From: an uncultured Chitinophagaceae bacterium | GTDB taxonomy: Bacteria > Bacteroidota > Bacteroidia > Chitinophagales > Chitinophagaceae | Assembly (NCBI GenBank): GCA_937996595.1 | Contig: CALKVC010000109.1 | Location: forward strand, 1-23,456 | Length of the DNA stretch: 23,456 nucleotides | Direction of reading: 5' to 3' | Part shown: positions 6,830 through 15,949 of the stretch, one piece after another | Position numbering within the stretch: the first letter of the stretch is position 1 | Layout of the letters: every line of letters begins with the position of its first letter | The notes under the pieces: model-generated | What the model was told of the DNA's origin: nothing | The model's database searches: none | What the model saw: the letters and a program-made list of their open reading frames with translations, nothing else | Made by a program: the position numbers and the translations under genes

Positions 6830-8662
6830 ATGGCGTATCATTCACTGGAAGCTTGCCTGTTAGACCTGGAGAGGGCTGGCATGCTGGTGAGGATAACCGA
6901 GGAAGTTGACCCTAACCTGCAGATGGCCGCCATTCATTTACGGGTATTTGAAGCCGGCGGACCGGCACTGTTGTTTGAAAACGTGAAAGGAAGCCCTTTC
7001 CGGGCGGCATCAAATATTTTCGGAACCATTGAACGGAGCCGGTATATTTTCCGGGATACCTTGCAGCCTGTACAGCAACTGATTGCTTTAAAAAATGACC
7101 CGGTACAGGCGTTTAAACATCCGGTAAGGCATTTACGGACCGGTTTAGCTGCTTTAAAAGCCTTCCCTTTAAAGAACCCGGTTAACAAACCGGTATTATT
7201 TCAGCAGATCAGTATTTCAGACCTGCCGTTAATAAAACACTGGCCAAAAGACGGCGGTGCTTTTGTAACGCTTCCGCAGGTTTATACCGAAGATATTGAC
7301 AGGCCCGGCATCATGCATGCCAACCTGGGCATGTACCGCATACAATTAAGCGGTAACGAATACCTGCAGAACAGGGAAGTTGGCCTTCACTACCAGTTGC
7401 ACCGCGGCATTGGCGTACACCAGCATAAAGCTAACAGGAAAGGGCAACCGCTGAAAGTAAGTGTTTTTGTAGGCGGCCCTCCGGCACATACGGTGGCGGC
7501 TGTTATGCCATTACCCGAAGGGTTAAGTGAAATGACATTTGCCGGAGTGCTGGGTGGAAGGCGGTTCCGGTATGCTTACCGGGATGGTTTTTGCATCAGT
7601 ACCGATGCCGATTTTGTAATTACAGGGGAAGTGTTTCCGGGCGAGAACAAACCGGAAGGGCCCTTTGGCGACCACCTGGGCTATTACAGCCTTGAACACC
7701 CGTTCCCGCTGATGAAAGTGCATAAGGTATATGCCAGGAAGGACGCCATCTGGCCGTTTACGGTGGTTGGAAGGCCACCTCAGGAAGATACCAGTTTCGG
7801 GCAGTTGATACATGCCATTACCGGCAGCGCCGTTCAGCAGGAGATACCCGGCTTACAGGAAGTGCATGCCGTGGACGCTGCTGGCGTACATCCCTTACTG
7901 TTAGCTGTTGGCAGCGAACGGTATACACCTTATTCCCTTACCCGCCAGCCGGCCGAATTGCTTACTATTGCCAACCATATCCTGGGAACCGGGCAGTTGA
8001 GCCTGGCCAAATTCCTATTCATAACGGCTGATGATGAAAACAGGGTTTCTGCACATGATACAGCATCATTCCTGCTTTATATGTTGCAAAGGATTAACCT
8101 GGAACGTGACCTTCATTTTTACACCAATACCAGCATCGATACACTTGATTATTCAGGCACCGGGCTTAACACCGGCAGCAAGCTGGTACTGGCGGCTTAT
8201 GGCCCGCCGCTCAGGGAATTGGCGAATACTGTTCCCGCCTCATTGTCGTCATCCGGATTAATAAATGATCCCGTACTTGTTATGCCCGGCATTATAGCCA
8301 TCAGGTTAAACCGCTTTGTATCTTACGAAAAGGCAACAGAAGAAATGGATGAACTGGATAACAGGTTAAGGGGATTTTCATTAGAAGGGATCGTGATGCT
8401 TGTTATTTGTGACGACGCATTATTTACAGCCGCCACATTGAATAATTTCCTGTGGGTAGCATTCACGCGCTGCAACCCTTCTCATGATGTTTATGGTGTT
8501 GATGCTTCTGTTGAAAACAAGCACTGGGGTTGCCGGGGCCCGCTATTACTGGATGCACGGATAAAGCCGCATCATGCACCGCCCGTAGAAAAAGACCCGG
8601 CCATTGAAAAAAGCATCGCCCCTTTATTTGAAAAAGGCGGCAGTTTGCATGGGATAGGTTAA
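6830..8662 (+). CDS. UbiD-family prenyl-FMN-dependent decarboxylase, probably for quinone synthesis
   Basis: A 610-residue UbiD-family enzyme. UbiD enzymes decarboxylate aromatic or unsaturated acids with prenylated FMN supplied by a UbiX partner. Conserved family features are NLGMYRIQ (Asn at residue 165, a likely metal/phosphate ligand), GLHYQLHRG soon after, FVGGPPAHT, ITGEVFPGE, and EGPFGDH (Glu 276 to Asp 281) that supplies the acidic catalytic residues. It is about 110 residues longer than E. coli UbiD (497), mostly beyond the core, as I recall for Bacteroidota homologues. Bacteroidota make menaquinone, so a role in the menaquinone (futalosine) pathway is the likeliest reading, but the substrate is inferred. 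Start at ATG 6830 fits the MAYHSLEACL N-terminus. No ubiX is in the window. It converges on the transglutaminase run with 19 bases between stops. Confidence 0.87.
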   Translation: MAYHSLEACLLDLERAGMLVRITEEVDPNLQMAAIHLRVFEAGGPALLFENVKGSPFRAASNIFGTIERSRYIFRDTLQPVQQLIALKNDPVQAFKHPVRHLRTGLAALKAFPLKNPVNKPVLFQQISISDLPLIKHWPKDGGAFVTLPQVYTEDIDRPGIMHANLGMYRIQLSGNEYLQNREVGLHYQLHRGIGVHQHKANRKGQPLKVSVFVGGPPAHTVAAVMPLPEGLSEMTFAGVLGGRRFRYAYRDGFCISTDADFVITGEVFPGENKPEGPFGDHLGYYSLEHPFPLMKVHKVYARKDAIWPFTVVGRPPQEDTSFGQLIHAITGSAVQQEIPGLQEVHAVDAAGVHPLLLAVGSERYTPYSLTRQPAELLTIANHILGTGQLSLAKFLFITADDENRVSAHDTASFLLYMLQRINLERDLHFYTNTSIDTLDYSGTGLNTGSKLVLAAYGPPLRELANTVPASLSSSGLINDPVLVMPGIIAIRLNRFVSYEKATEEMDELDNRLRGFSLEGIVMLVICDDALFTAATLNNFLWVAFTRCNPSHDVYGVDASVENKHWGCRGPLLLDARIKPHHAPPVEKDPAIEKSIAPLFEKGGSLHGIG

Positions 8663-8681
8663 GCAATAGCGATGGAAGCTG

Positions 8682-10571
8682 TTAATCCTTTTTTATTATA
8701 ATGATTTTTGTATCGTATTCTGCCAGCACATTATCAAAAAATGTCTTCGTACCGGTATAGTGCTTTGCCGGAATCTTATGCTGGGTCAATTCAAGGTATG
8801 CGGTAGTTATTAATTGATTTTTGTTCTTGTCGTACCGGTACTTAGATATGAAACTGCCGTATTCAAATTTCAATTCTTTGGTTTCCGGTAAGGCCTCCAG
8901 TTCAAAACCTGCAGGAAGCTGGTAAATACTGGTATCTGTTTTTATAAACGGGTTATGGAAATAATAATCCTGCATGCGGTTTGCTGTATTGGGTAATACG
9001 GATTTCCATATCTTATATACACGGGGATTAAGGAAAAATTTATTTCCTGCAGTAAAAGCAGGTACTTTTTCAATTTCCATTTCCAACTGGTATGCAGGAC
9101 CGGTATGATCAGTCTGTGTAATTAAGAAATCATCAGGTTGCAGGAAACCCAACGTATTTACAAGGTAGTTTATTTGATCATCTTTTTTATCTGTAAGCAG
9201 GAATGGCGTGCTGTATTCACCCGAAGTGTTTAAGCCCGCTTTTACATTGCCGGTTCCGTCATCGCGTAATAGGATTTGGCAATTTGTATGAAAACAGTTT
9301 TGGTTAGCCTTGCTTTTGGGTGTTGCTACCAACTTTCCGCCTTCTGCCGTTATCAGTAGTGCATTCCTGTTTTCTGTAAAACTGCCCAGTACACCGAATT
9401 CATTGGTATTACTGGTGCATTCAAGCCATACGGAATCCTTTTCCATTGGGATACATAATATGACATGGTTAAAACTGTTAGAAGGAAAATCCGGATCAAC
9501 AGGTTCTTTGTTGTATTCGGCATTTATCAGGGCCTGGTGGCTCCTGATGCCAACTGCATCCAGGCAGGCCTGTGTGTAATTACTCAGGGCTTTGCAATCA
9601 CCATATTTTTTCTTGTCAACAAATGTTGCCTCAAATGGCTTGAAACCTCCAATACCTAATGTTATCAATACATACCTGAAATTCTGTTGAAGGTACCTGT
9701 AAATAACAGATGCTTTTTCCCTGTCGTTTGCAGCATCCTTTACAAGTAACCTGAAAAATGTTTTCCTTTCTTCCGGCAGGTTCATGGCATTCCTGGATAG
9801 TGAACCATACCAGAATCCGAATTTTTCCCAGCTTGTCATATCTCCACTGTAACCATCCAGTTCAAATTGATTGGGTGCGATGATTACACCCGGAAAATAA
9901 CTTTCATAACTAACACTGCCTTCTTCATACTTCAATGATTCCATATCTTGTACAGACCACCTGTATATTTTTTTATCAGAATCATTATTTATTGCAGGTG
10001 ATGTATTGAAATTCCGTTGCTTAAACCGTATGTCAAGTGACGACGGTACGGAAACGGTAAAAGAGCTTTGCAGAACTGATTGGTTTATTGATTGTACCCG
10101 ATAGGCAGGATATGACAGTAAACCGGTATGCTTAATTTCATAATCGGTAAGGATGTGAACCGGGTAAGCGTTTACCGGTATATTCAGGTAATAATATTTG
10201 CCATCAGAAACAAGGCCTTCCCCGTCATTGAAATTGATCATTTCCTTTTTTGTATATTTCTTTATCATTTTTCCCGAAGCATCAAACACAGCAATTGTCG
10301 CTTCCTCCAAACTACGGAATTTATCAGCATATGAGTCGAACTGGAGTTCACTCCTGGCTGCTGAATTAAGTACGGTTACCAGTTTATGAACGCGGTAATA
10401 TGCTTTATCCTTCGATTTTATGTCGAATTCGATATTTTCTTCTCGTTTTATCGAATTGGCATGTTGCAACAGTTTATCTGTTACAGGCAATAACGCAGAT
10501 ACCGGAAGCTGGCCGCGTATAAACTGGGTTAAACATGAAAAAAAAGTGATAATTAAAATAAAAGGCTTCAT
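8682..10571 (-). CDS. DUF3857/transglutaminase-fold exported protein, catalytic residues present
   Basis: A 629-residue exported protein: signal peptide (MKPFILIITFFSCLTQFIRGQ), DUF3857 beta-sandwich (about 40-240), transglutaminase-like core (about 265-390) and a C-terminal beta domain (about 420-620). The cysteine site is present in YGDCKALSNYTQ (Cys near residue 326) and the His in FNHVILCI (near 369); the third position reads WLECTSNTN with Glu instead of the more usual Asp. It is therefore the one member of this three-gene run that could be an active thiol enzyme, acting in the periplasm or at the cell surface. Substrate is unknown; protease, amidase or cross-linking activity are all possible for the fold. 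The start at ATG 10571 is chosen for the signal peptide and because it follows the upstream stop with a 1-base gap (TAA C ATG), so the two genes are translationally coupled. Confidence 0.88.
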   Translation of the reverse strand: MKPFILIITFFSCLTQFIRGQLPVSALLPVTDKLLQHANSIKREENIEFDIKSKDKAYYRVHKLVTVLNSAARSELQFDSYADKFRSLEEATIAVFDASGKMIKKYTKKEMINFNDGEGLVSDGKYYYLNIPVNAYPVHILTDYEIKHTGLLSYPAYRVQSINQSVLQSSFTVSVPSSLDIRFKQRNFNTSPAINNDSDKKIYRWSVQDMESLKYEEGSVSYESYFPGVIIAPNQFELDGYSGDMTSWEKFGFWYGSLSRNAMNLPEERKTFFRLLVKDAANDREKASVIYRYLQQNFRYVLITLGIGGFKPFEATFVDKKKYGDCKALSNYTQACLDAVGIRSHQALINAEYNKEPVDPDFPSNSFNHVILCIPMEKDSVWLECTSNTNEFGVLGSFTENRNALLITAEGGKLVATPKSKANQNCFHTNCQILLRDDGTGNVKAGLNTSGEYSTPFLLTDKKDDQINYLVNTLGFLQPDDFLITQTDHTGPAYQLEMEIEKVPAFTAGNKFFLNPRVYKIWKSVLPNTANRMQDYYFHNPFIKTDTSIYQLPAGFELEALPETKELKFEYGSFISKYRYDKNKNQLITTAYLELTQHKIPAKHYTGTKTFFDNVLAEYDTKIIIIKKD

Positions 10572-10572
10572 G

Positions 10573-12549
10573 TTATTTCTTCTTTTTAATAACAACCTGT
10601 TCATTTAATGATGAAACAAGCTTCTTATAAAATTCATGGAAATCCCCATAGTCGGATGACAGGTAAAATGGCAGGTTGAAATCTACATTTATTTTCATGT
10701 TCATCATATTGTCACGGGCATCCATAATCCTTGTGAACTGAGCCCCTTTACCAGGCATGCTCATGGTGATACTCTGTGGCAATGCGTCAAAAGCGTATCC
10801 TTCCGGGATAATGAAATTACCGTAAATGGTATAATGCTGTTTGAACCCGAAGTCAATATCGGTAATCCTGCTGTCTTCAATAAAGGGGTTTTTAGTGATT
10901 CCGGAAAATAAATTAGTGGTAAAGTAGCTGTATTCGCCGGAGCTGTTCAGGCTGCTGGAGAAATTAACCTTCTGTATGAACGGGAGCGTATCATTATCTG
11001 AATTTTTGCAACTGACATCAGTAACAGAAACAGCCGGGTAAGGTTTTGTGAAATACTCCTGTGTAAAGGCGGCCGTATTGTCGAGGTATGCTTTAACCCG
11101 TTCCCTCCTTGCATAATCGGAACAGATAACCTGTCCTTCACCTGTCATCACAGATTTTTCATCAATAGTGCCCTTAATCGCCACTGTTATATCATAGTGG
11201 TGCGTGTTGTCAATAACATCAAATATCCGGCCCCCGTTTTCTTCTATTATAAATCCCCTGGTATTCACAATGCTTACCGGGGTAAGTCTGTAATCAGCCA
11301 TTTTTTCTGAAGCGTCCATTACCAGAAAACCGTTGCCGCTTTGTACATATGCCATCATGGTATTGAACTGGTTAAGGAATGGAAAATTGGCATTTATCAA
11401 ACCATTGTCCCTGGTACTGAGTAGTATTGGATTTGCGTGTATTCCGCATTTTCGAAGGATATTTATTAGTAGCAGGTTTATATCCGCTGCATTACCTTCC
11501 TTTTTTTTCCAGGCATCTGAAATGCCGGCATCAGCATAAATAGCTTCTGAATCATAGCAACGCATACCGTTCCGGATGGTATTGTAAATGAGCTTTATCT
11601 TTTCATTTGCATCATCCAGTTTCATGGCTTCTTTTACCAGTGGGTCCAGTTCGGTTAACTGCTTTGTAAGCTGGCCACCGAAATCAGCATCTTTCAGCAG
11701 GCCGTTTGACAGATCAGACCAGTTAGTCCTTAAATTTTCAACATTACCATTTCCAAAGTCGAGCCGGGATAACTGGAATTCTATCCGCTGCAGGTAATCC
11801 CTGGCTGCAGCCATATGCGGTTCTTCCCTGATGCCAACCAGGTTGTTCATGCTGTATTTTATCCTTGTAGATTTTACCTGTATTGCATTATTGCCAACTG
11901 TTATCACATCATCAAATTCTTTCTGCTTTTCATCCATCTTATCAGTGATCGTTGGCTGCACACTGAATACAAAGAAATTGGGGACATTTATCTCGTATTC
12001 ACTGTAAACGGTTGGTATTACATCCTGGAAATACCAGTCTTTGATATGATTGTAGGTTTCCCGTTCCAGGCGGTAACGGTATTCTATAACGCTGCCAACT
12101 TTCACCTCCGGAAAAGCGATCACCAGCCTGCTTACCTGGCGGTTTATTTTTTTAATATAGACCGAACTTTTATCCACATCCGTTACTTTTACTTTGCCCG
12201 ATGCGTCAAGGTTATAGGTACATGCGTCAATCTTTGAAAGCTTTTCAAAATTATTATGGCTGTAAAAGGGCACCTCGATATTGGCAAATGAAAGCCCTTT
12301 ATCTTTCAGGATCTTTATCCTGATGCGTTTTTCATAAACGGTTTTAAACAGGGTTATACCGGCTGTTCCACGATCGTAGAACATATTTCCCGTTTCCAGC
12401 AGTTTGCAGGCAACTGCTCCTTTGTCAAATTCGCATTCCGTCATTTCCATGTCGGCCTTATTCAGTTTTCCATACGAGGTTATTTCTTTTTGGGCAATTA
12501 CAGATATATGTAAAAGAATGGTAAGAATAAAAAGCAGTAACTGTTTCAT
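10573..12549 (-). CDS. DUF3857/transglutaminase-fold exported protein, catalytic Cys and His missing
   Basis: A 658-residue paralogue of the adjacent proteins, with signal peptide MKQLLLFILTILLHISVIAQ, a DUF3857 region containing RIKILKDKGLSFANIEVPF and DKSSVYIKKINRQVSRLV, a transglutaminase-like core and a C-terminal beta domain. In the core the position of the nucleophilic Cys is Ala (GNAADINLL, near residue 354) and the His position is Thr (FNTMMAYVQ), while the downstream Asp is kept (LVMDASEK). The fold is thus predicted to be intact but not to act as a thiol enzyme. Start at ATG 12549 gives the signal peptide; an upstream in-frame ATG at 12654 would add 35 residues before it and is unlikely. 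It is most similar to the 12626-14581 protein, including shared blocks such as FANI..PF, SSVY.KKIN, STR.NG and a near-identical end (YGDFHEFYKKLVSSLNEQ / YGLFHEFYKKLFSLLNEQ). Confidence 0.88.
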   Translation of the reverse strand: MKQLLLFILTILLHISVIAQKEITSYGKLNKADMEMTECEFDKGAVACKLLETGNMFYDRGTAGITLFKTVYEKRIRIKILKDKGLSFANIEVPFYSHNNFEKLSKIDACTYNLDASGKVKVTDVDKSSVYIKKINRQVSRLVIAFPEVKVGSVIEYRYRLERETYNHIKDWYFQDVIPTVYSEYEINVPNFFVFSVQPTITDKMDEKQKEFDDVITVGNNAIQVKSTRIKYSMNNLVGIREEPHMAAARDYLQRIEFQLSRLDFGNGNVENLRTNWSDLSNGLLKDADFGGQLTKQLTELDPLVKEAMKLDDANEKIKLIYNTIRNGMRCYDSEAIYADAGISDAWKKKEGNAADINLLLINILRKCGIHANPILLSTRDNGLINANFPFLNQFNTMMAYVQSGNGFLVMDASEKMADYRLTPVSIVNTRGFIIEENGGRIFDVIDNTHHYDITVAIKGTIDEKSVMTGEGQVICSDYARRERVKAYLDNTAAFTQEYFTKPYPAVSVTDVSCKNSDNDTLPFIQKVNFSSSLNSSGEYSYFTTNLFSGITKNPFIEDSRITDIDFGFKQHYTIYGNFIIPEGYAFDALPQSITMSMPGKGAQFTRIMDARDNMMNMKINVDFNLPFYLSSDYGDFHEFYKKLVSSLNEQVVIKKKK

Positions 12550-12625
12550 GTTGATTGTTTTGCCGGTTAATTTGCCCAAAGAAAGCAGGGTATTTGACTT
12601 AAAAGACACTTTTTGATTAAACAAA

Positions 12626-14581
12626 TCAGTTCTTCTTATACACAAACTGCTCATTCAGCAGGGAAAATAATTTCTTATAGAATTCATGAAAAAGCCCATA
12701 ATCTTCATAACTGTATACCGGCTTATTGAATTCAAGGTCAATTCTTACTGATAGCTTTTCACCGCTGGTAGATGAATACCTTTTAAAGATGATGCTGCTG
12801 TCGGGCATTCGCATCTGGATATTTTTGGGAAGCGCATCAAACATGAAACCGGCCGGAAGGGTATAGCTTGATTCAATCGTATAAATCTGCTTTGCACCAA
12901 AGAAAATGTCAGAGAATCTTGTATCGGCTATGAATGGGTTTTTTTCCAGCCCTGAAAAAACATTTACATTGAAATAGTAATAGTTTCCTGAATGGTTTAC
13001 CGGTTGGGTGAAAGAACATTTTTGTATGAGCGGCAAAGAATCGATGTCTTTGTTTTCTACTGTAAATTCACTGATGTTTAAATTATTTACTGCCGGTTTG
13101 TAATAGGTTTCAATGAATTGTTCATTTCCTTTTTCCAGTACAGGCATCCTGTCTACCCGGCTGTAATCTGTGCAATTGATGATGGCTTTTCCTGAAATTG
13201 ACCCGGTTTCACTGATAGTGGCTTCAACGGTTGTATATGTGTCATAATAATGGTCATTGTCAATCATATCTTTCCAGCCCCAAATACCTGCGCTGGATTT
13301 ACTGATGAGCAGTCCATCTGTAAACAACACATCGGATGGTATCAGTTGTGCCGGTGTATAGTGGTTCGTGGCGTCAAGTATATAGCGTTTATCCGAAATA
13401 GTTATATAAGCCATTACTTTGTTAAACTGGTCTTCATCAGCAATGCCCAGGTTTACCCTGCCGTTGCTCCTGGTACTAACCAATATGGGAGATGCGTCAA
13501 GGTCTGCATCTTTCAACAGGTTAACCAGTATCAGGTTAATTTCGCCGGTTGTGCCTTTTTTGTCTTTCCAGGCCGGTTTTACTCCCTGCAGGGCCCAAAT
13601 GCCATAGGATTCATTCCACTGCATATTCTTTCGTACATAATTATAAATAATCTGCATCTTCCGGTAAGGATCATTCACATTTACCAGCATGGCATCAAGA
13701 TCGCTGGTCCGGGGAAGGTTTTTTTTCAACTGAACACCAAAATCTTCATCATCAATGAGGTTTTGAACAATACGGGGCCACTTTCTTACCAGGTTCTGAG
13801 AAAGCTGCCCGGGCAGGTCAAGCGATATCAGGTATGGCTCAAGCTGCTGCAGGTAATCCTTGTCGCATGATATATATGCTTCATCACGTAATGCAGGTAC
13901 TTCCCTTATTTCATATTTCTTTATGTTTCTCCCTTCCCGGCTGTTTGCAGTCATTTCAACCTCGAACATCCCCTTCGGTTTTGCGGAAATGACCAGTTCA
14001 ACCGGGAAATTGAGCGTATATCGGCTAAGCCTTACCGGTATTGAACTTTGAAAATACCAGTGCTTTATGGCTGCCAGGTACATGGCATCAGATTTATATT
14101 TGTATTCTATGATGCTTCCTGCTTTTACATCAGGCATAGCAAAAGTGACTTCAGAAAGCCGTTTGTTTATCTTCTTGGTGTATACTGAACTTTTGTCCAG
14201 CTTGGTTATCACGATATTGCCAGCCTCATCCTGGTTTATGGTTTGTGCCGAAAGGTTCTTAATTTCTTCCAAATTATTCATTGTTAAAAAAGGGATACGG
14301 ATGTTTGCAAAATCGAGCCCTTTTTTATTCAATATTTTAATCCGTACACGTCTTTCCATTTGTGAACTTAACGGATTAGAAGGTGAGTTTAGATTGAGGA
14401 AACAAAATGCTTCAGCCACATCAAACAGCACAATCGCTTCTGCTGCTTCATCAAACGGGCATTGTTTCATTTCCAGGTCGGCCTTTTCCACTTTTCCAAA
14501 ATCCGGAATGTCTTTTTGCGAAAAAACAAGCATTGGGATTAATGTAAGGAGAAGCAGGATGGGATACAATTTGTGTTTCAT
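12626..14581 (-). CDS. DUF3857/transglutaminase-fold exported protein, catalytic Cys and His missing
   Basis: A 651-residue exported protein and the first gene of the minus-strand run of three. It has signal peptide MKHKLYPILLLLTLIPMLVFSQ, a DUF3857 region (about 25-260), a transglutaminase-like core and a C-terminal beta domain. The Cys position is Thr 345 (GTTGEINLIL) and the His position is Lys (FNKVMAYITI); the Asp remains (YILDATNHY). It is therefore probably inactive as a thiol enzyme. Its end and several internal blocks match the 10573-12549 protein, showing tandem duplication. A 76-base gap separates it from that gene, and no terminator is visible there, so one operon is likely. The promoter must lie in the 66 bases shared with the divergent TraB/GumN gene, but I see no strong consensus on this strand. 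Confidence 0.88.
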   Translation of the reverse strand: MKHKLYPILLLLTLIPMLVFSQKDIPDFGKVEKADLEMKQCPFDEAAEAIVLFDVAEAFCFLNLNSPSNPLSSQMERRVRIKILNKKGLDFANIRIPFLTMNNLEEIKNLSAQTINQDEAGNIVITKLDKSSVYTKKINKRLSEVTFAMPDVKAGSIIEYKYKSDAMYLAAIKHWYFQSSIPVRLSRYTLNFPVELVISAKPKGMFEVEMTANSREGRNIKKYEIREVPALRDEAYISCDKDYLQQLEPYLISLDLPGQLSQNLVRKWPRIVQNLIDDEDFGVQLKKNLPRTSDLDAMLVNVNDPYRKMQIIYNYVRKNMQWNESYGIWALQGVKPAWKDKKGTTGEINLILVNLLKDADLDASPILVSTRSNGRVNLGIADEDQFNKVMAYITISDKRYILDATNHYTPAQLIPSDVLFTDGLLISKSSAGIWGWKDMIDNDHYYDTYTTVEATISETGSISGKAIINCTDYSRVDRMPVLEKGNEQFIETYYKPAVNNLNISEFTVENKDIDSLPLIQKCSFTQPVNHSGNYYYFNVNVFSGLEKNPFIADTRFSDIFFGAKQIYTIESSYTLPAGFMFDALPKNIQMRMPDSSIIFKRYSSTSGEKLSVRIDLEFNKPVYSYEDYGLFHEFYKKLFSLLNEQFVYKKN

Positions 14582-14647
14582 AATATAAAAAGTTAAACTA
14601 ATGTAAGCATATTTAATAAGCAGTTATCTTTATTGCAATATTTATTT

Positions 14648-15535
14648 ATGAAACTAATACAATTGCTGGTTTGCGCCATATGTTTTCAGTCATGTTTAGC
14701 CCAGCAAACTGAAAAATTACAACCAAACCCGGATGGGAACACGCTGTTATGGGAAATAAGCGGAAAGGGGCTTGAAAAGCCAAGTTACCTGTTTGGCACA
14801 TTTCACCTGCTTTGCAGGGAAGATATTCATTTCAGCGGCCAATTGAAAAAAGCAATCGCCGCTGCCGACGAAGTGTATTTTGAAATGGACCTGGATGACC
14901 CTTCCAATACCCTGGGCGGCTTACTTTTCATAAATATGCGGAAAGGGTTAACATTAAACGACCTGTACAGTGAAGCAGATTACCGCAGGCTTGAAACATT
15001 TTTCAAAGACAGCCTCGGCCAGTCATTGTCAGGAATGAAACGGATGAAGCCTTCCGTAATTGAAGCAGTGCTGTATCCAAAACTGATGCCATGCAAATCA
15101 TTAAGCGGAATAGACCTGGAATTGCTTAAACTGGCTCAGCAGGGGAAAAAAGAGGTGAAGGGATTTGAAACCATCGCAGAACAGGGCGCTGTTTTTGACA
15201 GTATCCCTTATGAAACACAGGCAAAAGGCCTGCTGAATACTATTGACAGCTTTAACATATACAGGAACATGTTTGATAGCCTGCTGGTAGTTTATAAAAA
15301 CCAGCAGATGAAAGAGATAGAAAAGATGATGTCAAAAACGGAATCAGGGCTGGGGGAGAGCCGGTATATCATGCTTGATAAACGAAACATTAATTGGGTA
15401 GGGCAGCTAAAAAAAATATTACCTGGAAAAAGTATATTCATTGCCGTTGGAGCCGGGCACCTGGCCGGAGAAAACGGCGTAATTGAACTGCTGGAAAAAG
15501 AAGGCTATACGGTAAGGCCTTTACTGAATAAATAA
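14648..15535 (+). CDS. TraB/GumN family exported protein
   Basis: A 295-residue protein with a signal peptide (MKLIQLLVCAICFQSCLAQ) and a TraB/GumN domain filling the rest. The family marks are LLWEISGKGLEKPSYLFGTFHLL (GTFH at residues 50-53), FEMDLDD (Glu/Asp motif), and GAGHLAGENGVIELLEKEGY near the C-terminus with the second conserved GxxH. TraB-family proteins are predicted metalloproteases, related to the Tiki proteases of animals, and the bacterial members are generally of unknown target. A weak lipobox-like FQSC exists but lacks the usual Leu at -3, so cleavage after LAQ is preferred. Start at ATG 14648, not the TTG at 14633. TATCTTTA at 14625-14632 resembles a -7 element but has no clear TTTG partner. 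The gene diverges from the transglutaminase run. Confidence 0.85.
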   Translation: MKLIQLLVCAICFQSCLAQQTEKLQPNPDGNTLLWEISGKGLEKPSYLFGTFHLLCREDIHFSGQLKKAIAAADEVYFEMDLDDPSNTLGGLLFINMRKGLTLNDLYSEADYRRLETFFKDSLGQSLSGMKRMKPSVIEAVLYPKLMPCKSLSGIDLELLKLAQQGKKEVKGFETIAEQGAVFDSIPYETQAKGLLNTIDSFNIYRNMFDSLLVVYKNQQMKEIEKMMSKTESGLGESRYIMLDKRNINWVGQLKKILPGKSIFIAVGAGHLAGENGVIELLEKEGYTVRPLLNK

Positions 15536-15564
15536 GCTGGATATAAAACAGAACCGGCAACAAC

Positions 15565-15846
15565 CTACCTGATCACTACTTCCCGGATAACAGTTTCCCC
15601 CATGGCTTCATTCACCCGTTCTATGATCTTTTCTTTCTGGTAAACGAGTTCATTTTTTAATGAAGCAATTTGCGTGGATACAAAAAGGGTTGTATTGATG
15701 ATTTCAATCTTATCAGTGTATTTGGCAATGGTTTTACCCATCATTTCTTCCCATAATGATTCAATGCGCACAGCCTGTATACCGTTCTTTAAACGGCTTT
15801 TCGATAAAAACTGCTGCATCGCTTCCTGTAAGGAAAGTTCACCCAT
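15565..15846 (-). CDS. DUF721 (DciA-like) protein
   Basis: A 93-residue DUF721 protein. DUF721 includes DciA, the ancestral bacterial helicase loader, whose small domain interacts with the replicative helicase; in Bacteroidota the exact role of the short versions is less certain. The N-terminal SLQEAMQQFLSKSRL helix, the RIESLWEEMMGKTIAKYT segment (Trp near residue 28), the central IINTTLFVSTQIASLKNELVYQKEKII and the hydrophobic C-terminal strand VIREVVI give the family pattern. Start at ATG 15846 (MGELSLQE) is preferred; an earlier in-frame ATG at 15861 adds only MYLYK. It lies 103 bases downstream of recF on the same strand, an arrangement I recall as common in Bacteroidota. Confidence 0.85.
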   Translation of the reverse strand: MGELSLQEAMQQFLSKSRLKNGIQAVRIESLWEEMMGKTIAKYTDKIEIINTTLFVSTQIASLKNELVYQKEKIIERVNEAMGETVIREVVIR

Positions 15847-15850
15847 TTTG

Positions 15851-15883
15851 TAAAGGTACATTGAAAAAAATAATTGCTGCAAA
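15851..15883 (-). promoter_or_regulatory. Candidate promoter of the DUF721 gene with almost no leader
   Basis: Read on the minus strand, TTTG (15883-15880) and TACCTTTA (15858-15851) are 21 bases apart, one mismatch from TTTG ... TAnnTTTG. The ATG at 15846 lies only 4 bases after the -7 element, so the transcript would start at or next to the start codon. That would make the message near-leaderless and separate from the recF transcript. Confidence 0.35.
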
Positions 15884-15949
15884 CACACAAAACTGAGCAA
15901 ATAAAGGGCCTTTTATTGTATGCTGCCCGTTGTGTACAGGTATTTGTGA

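Noticed and set aside
13250..13870. Plus-strand open frame of 206 codons inside the first transglutaminase-fold gene
   Set aside because: It is antisense to a protein with a signal peptide and clear paralogues, and its own translation is not family-like.
14067..14588. Plus-strand open frame of 173 codons upstream of the TraB/GumN gene
   Set aside because: It is antisense to the start of the DUF3857 gene; its Ser/Phe/Leu-rich translation is a usual shadow product.
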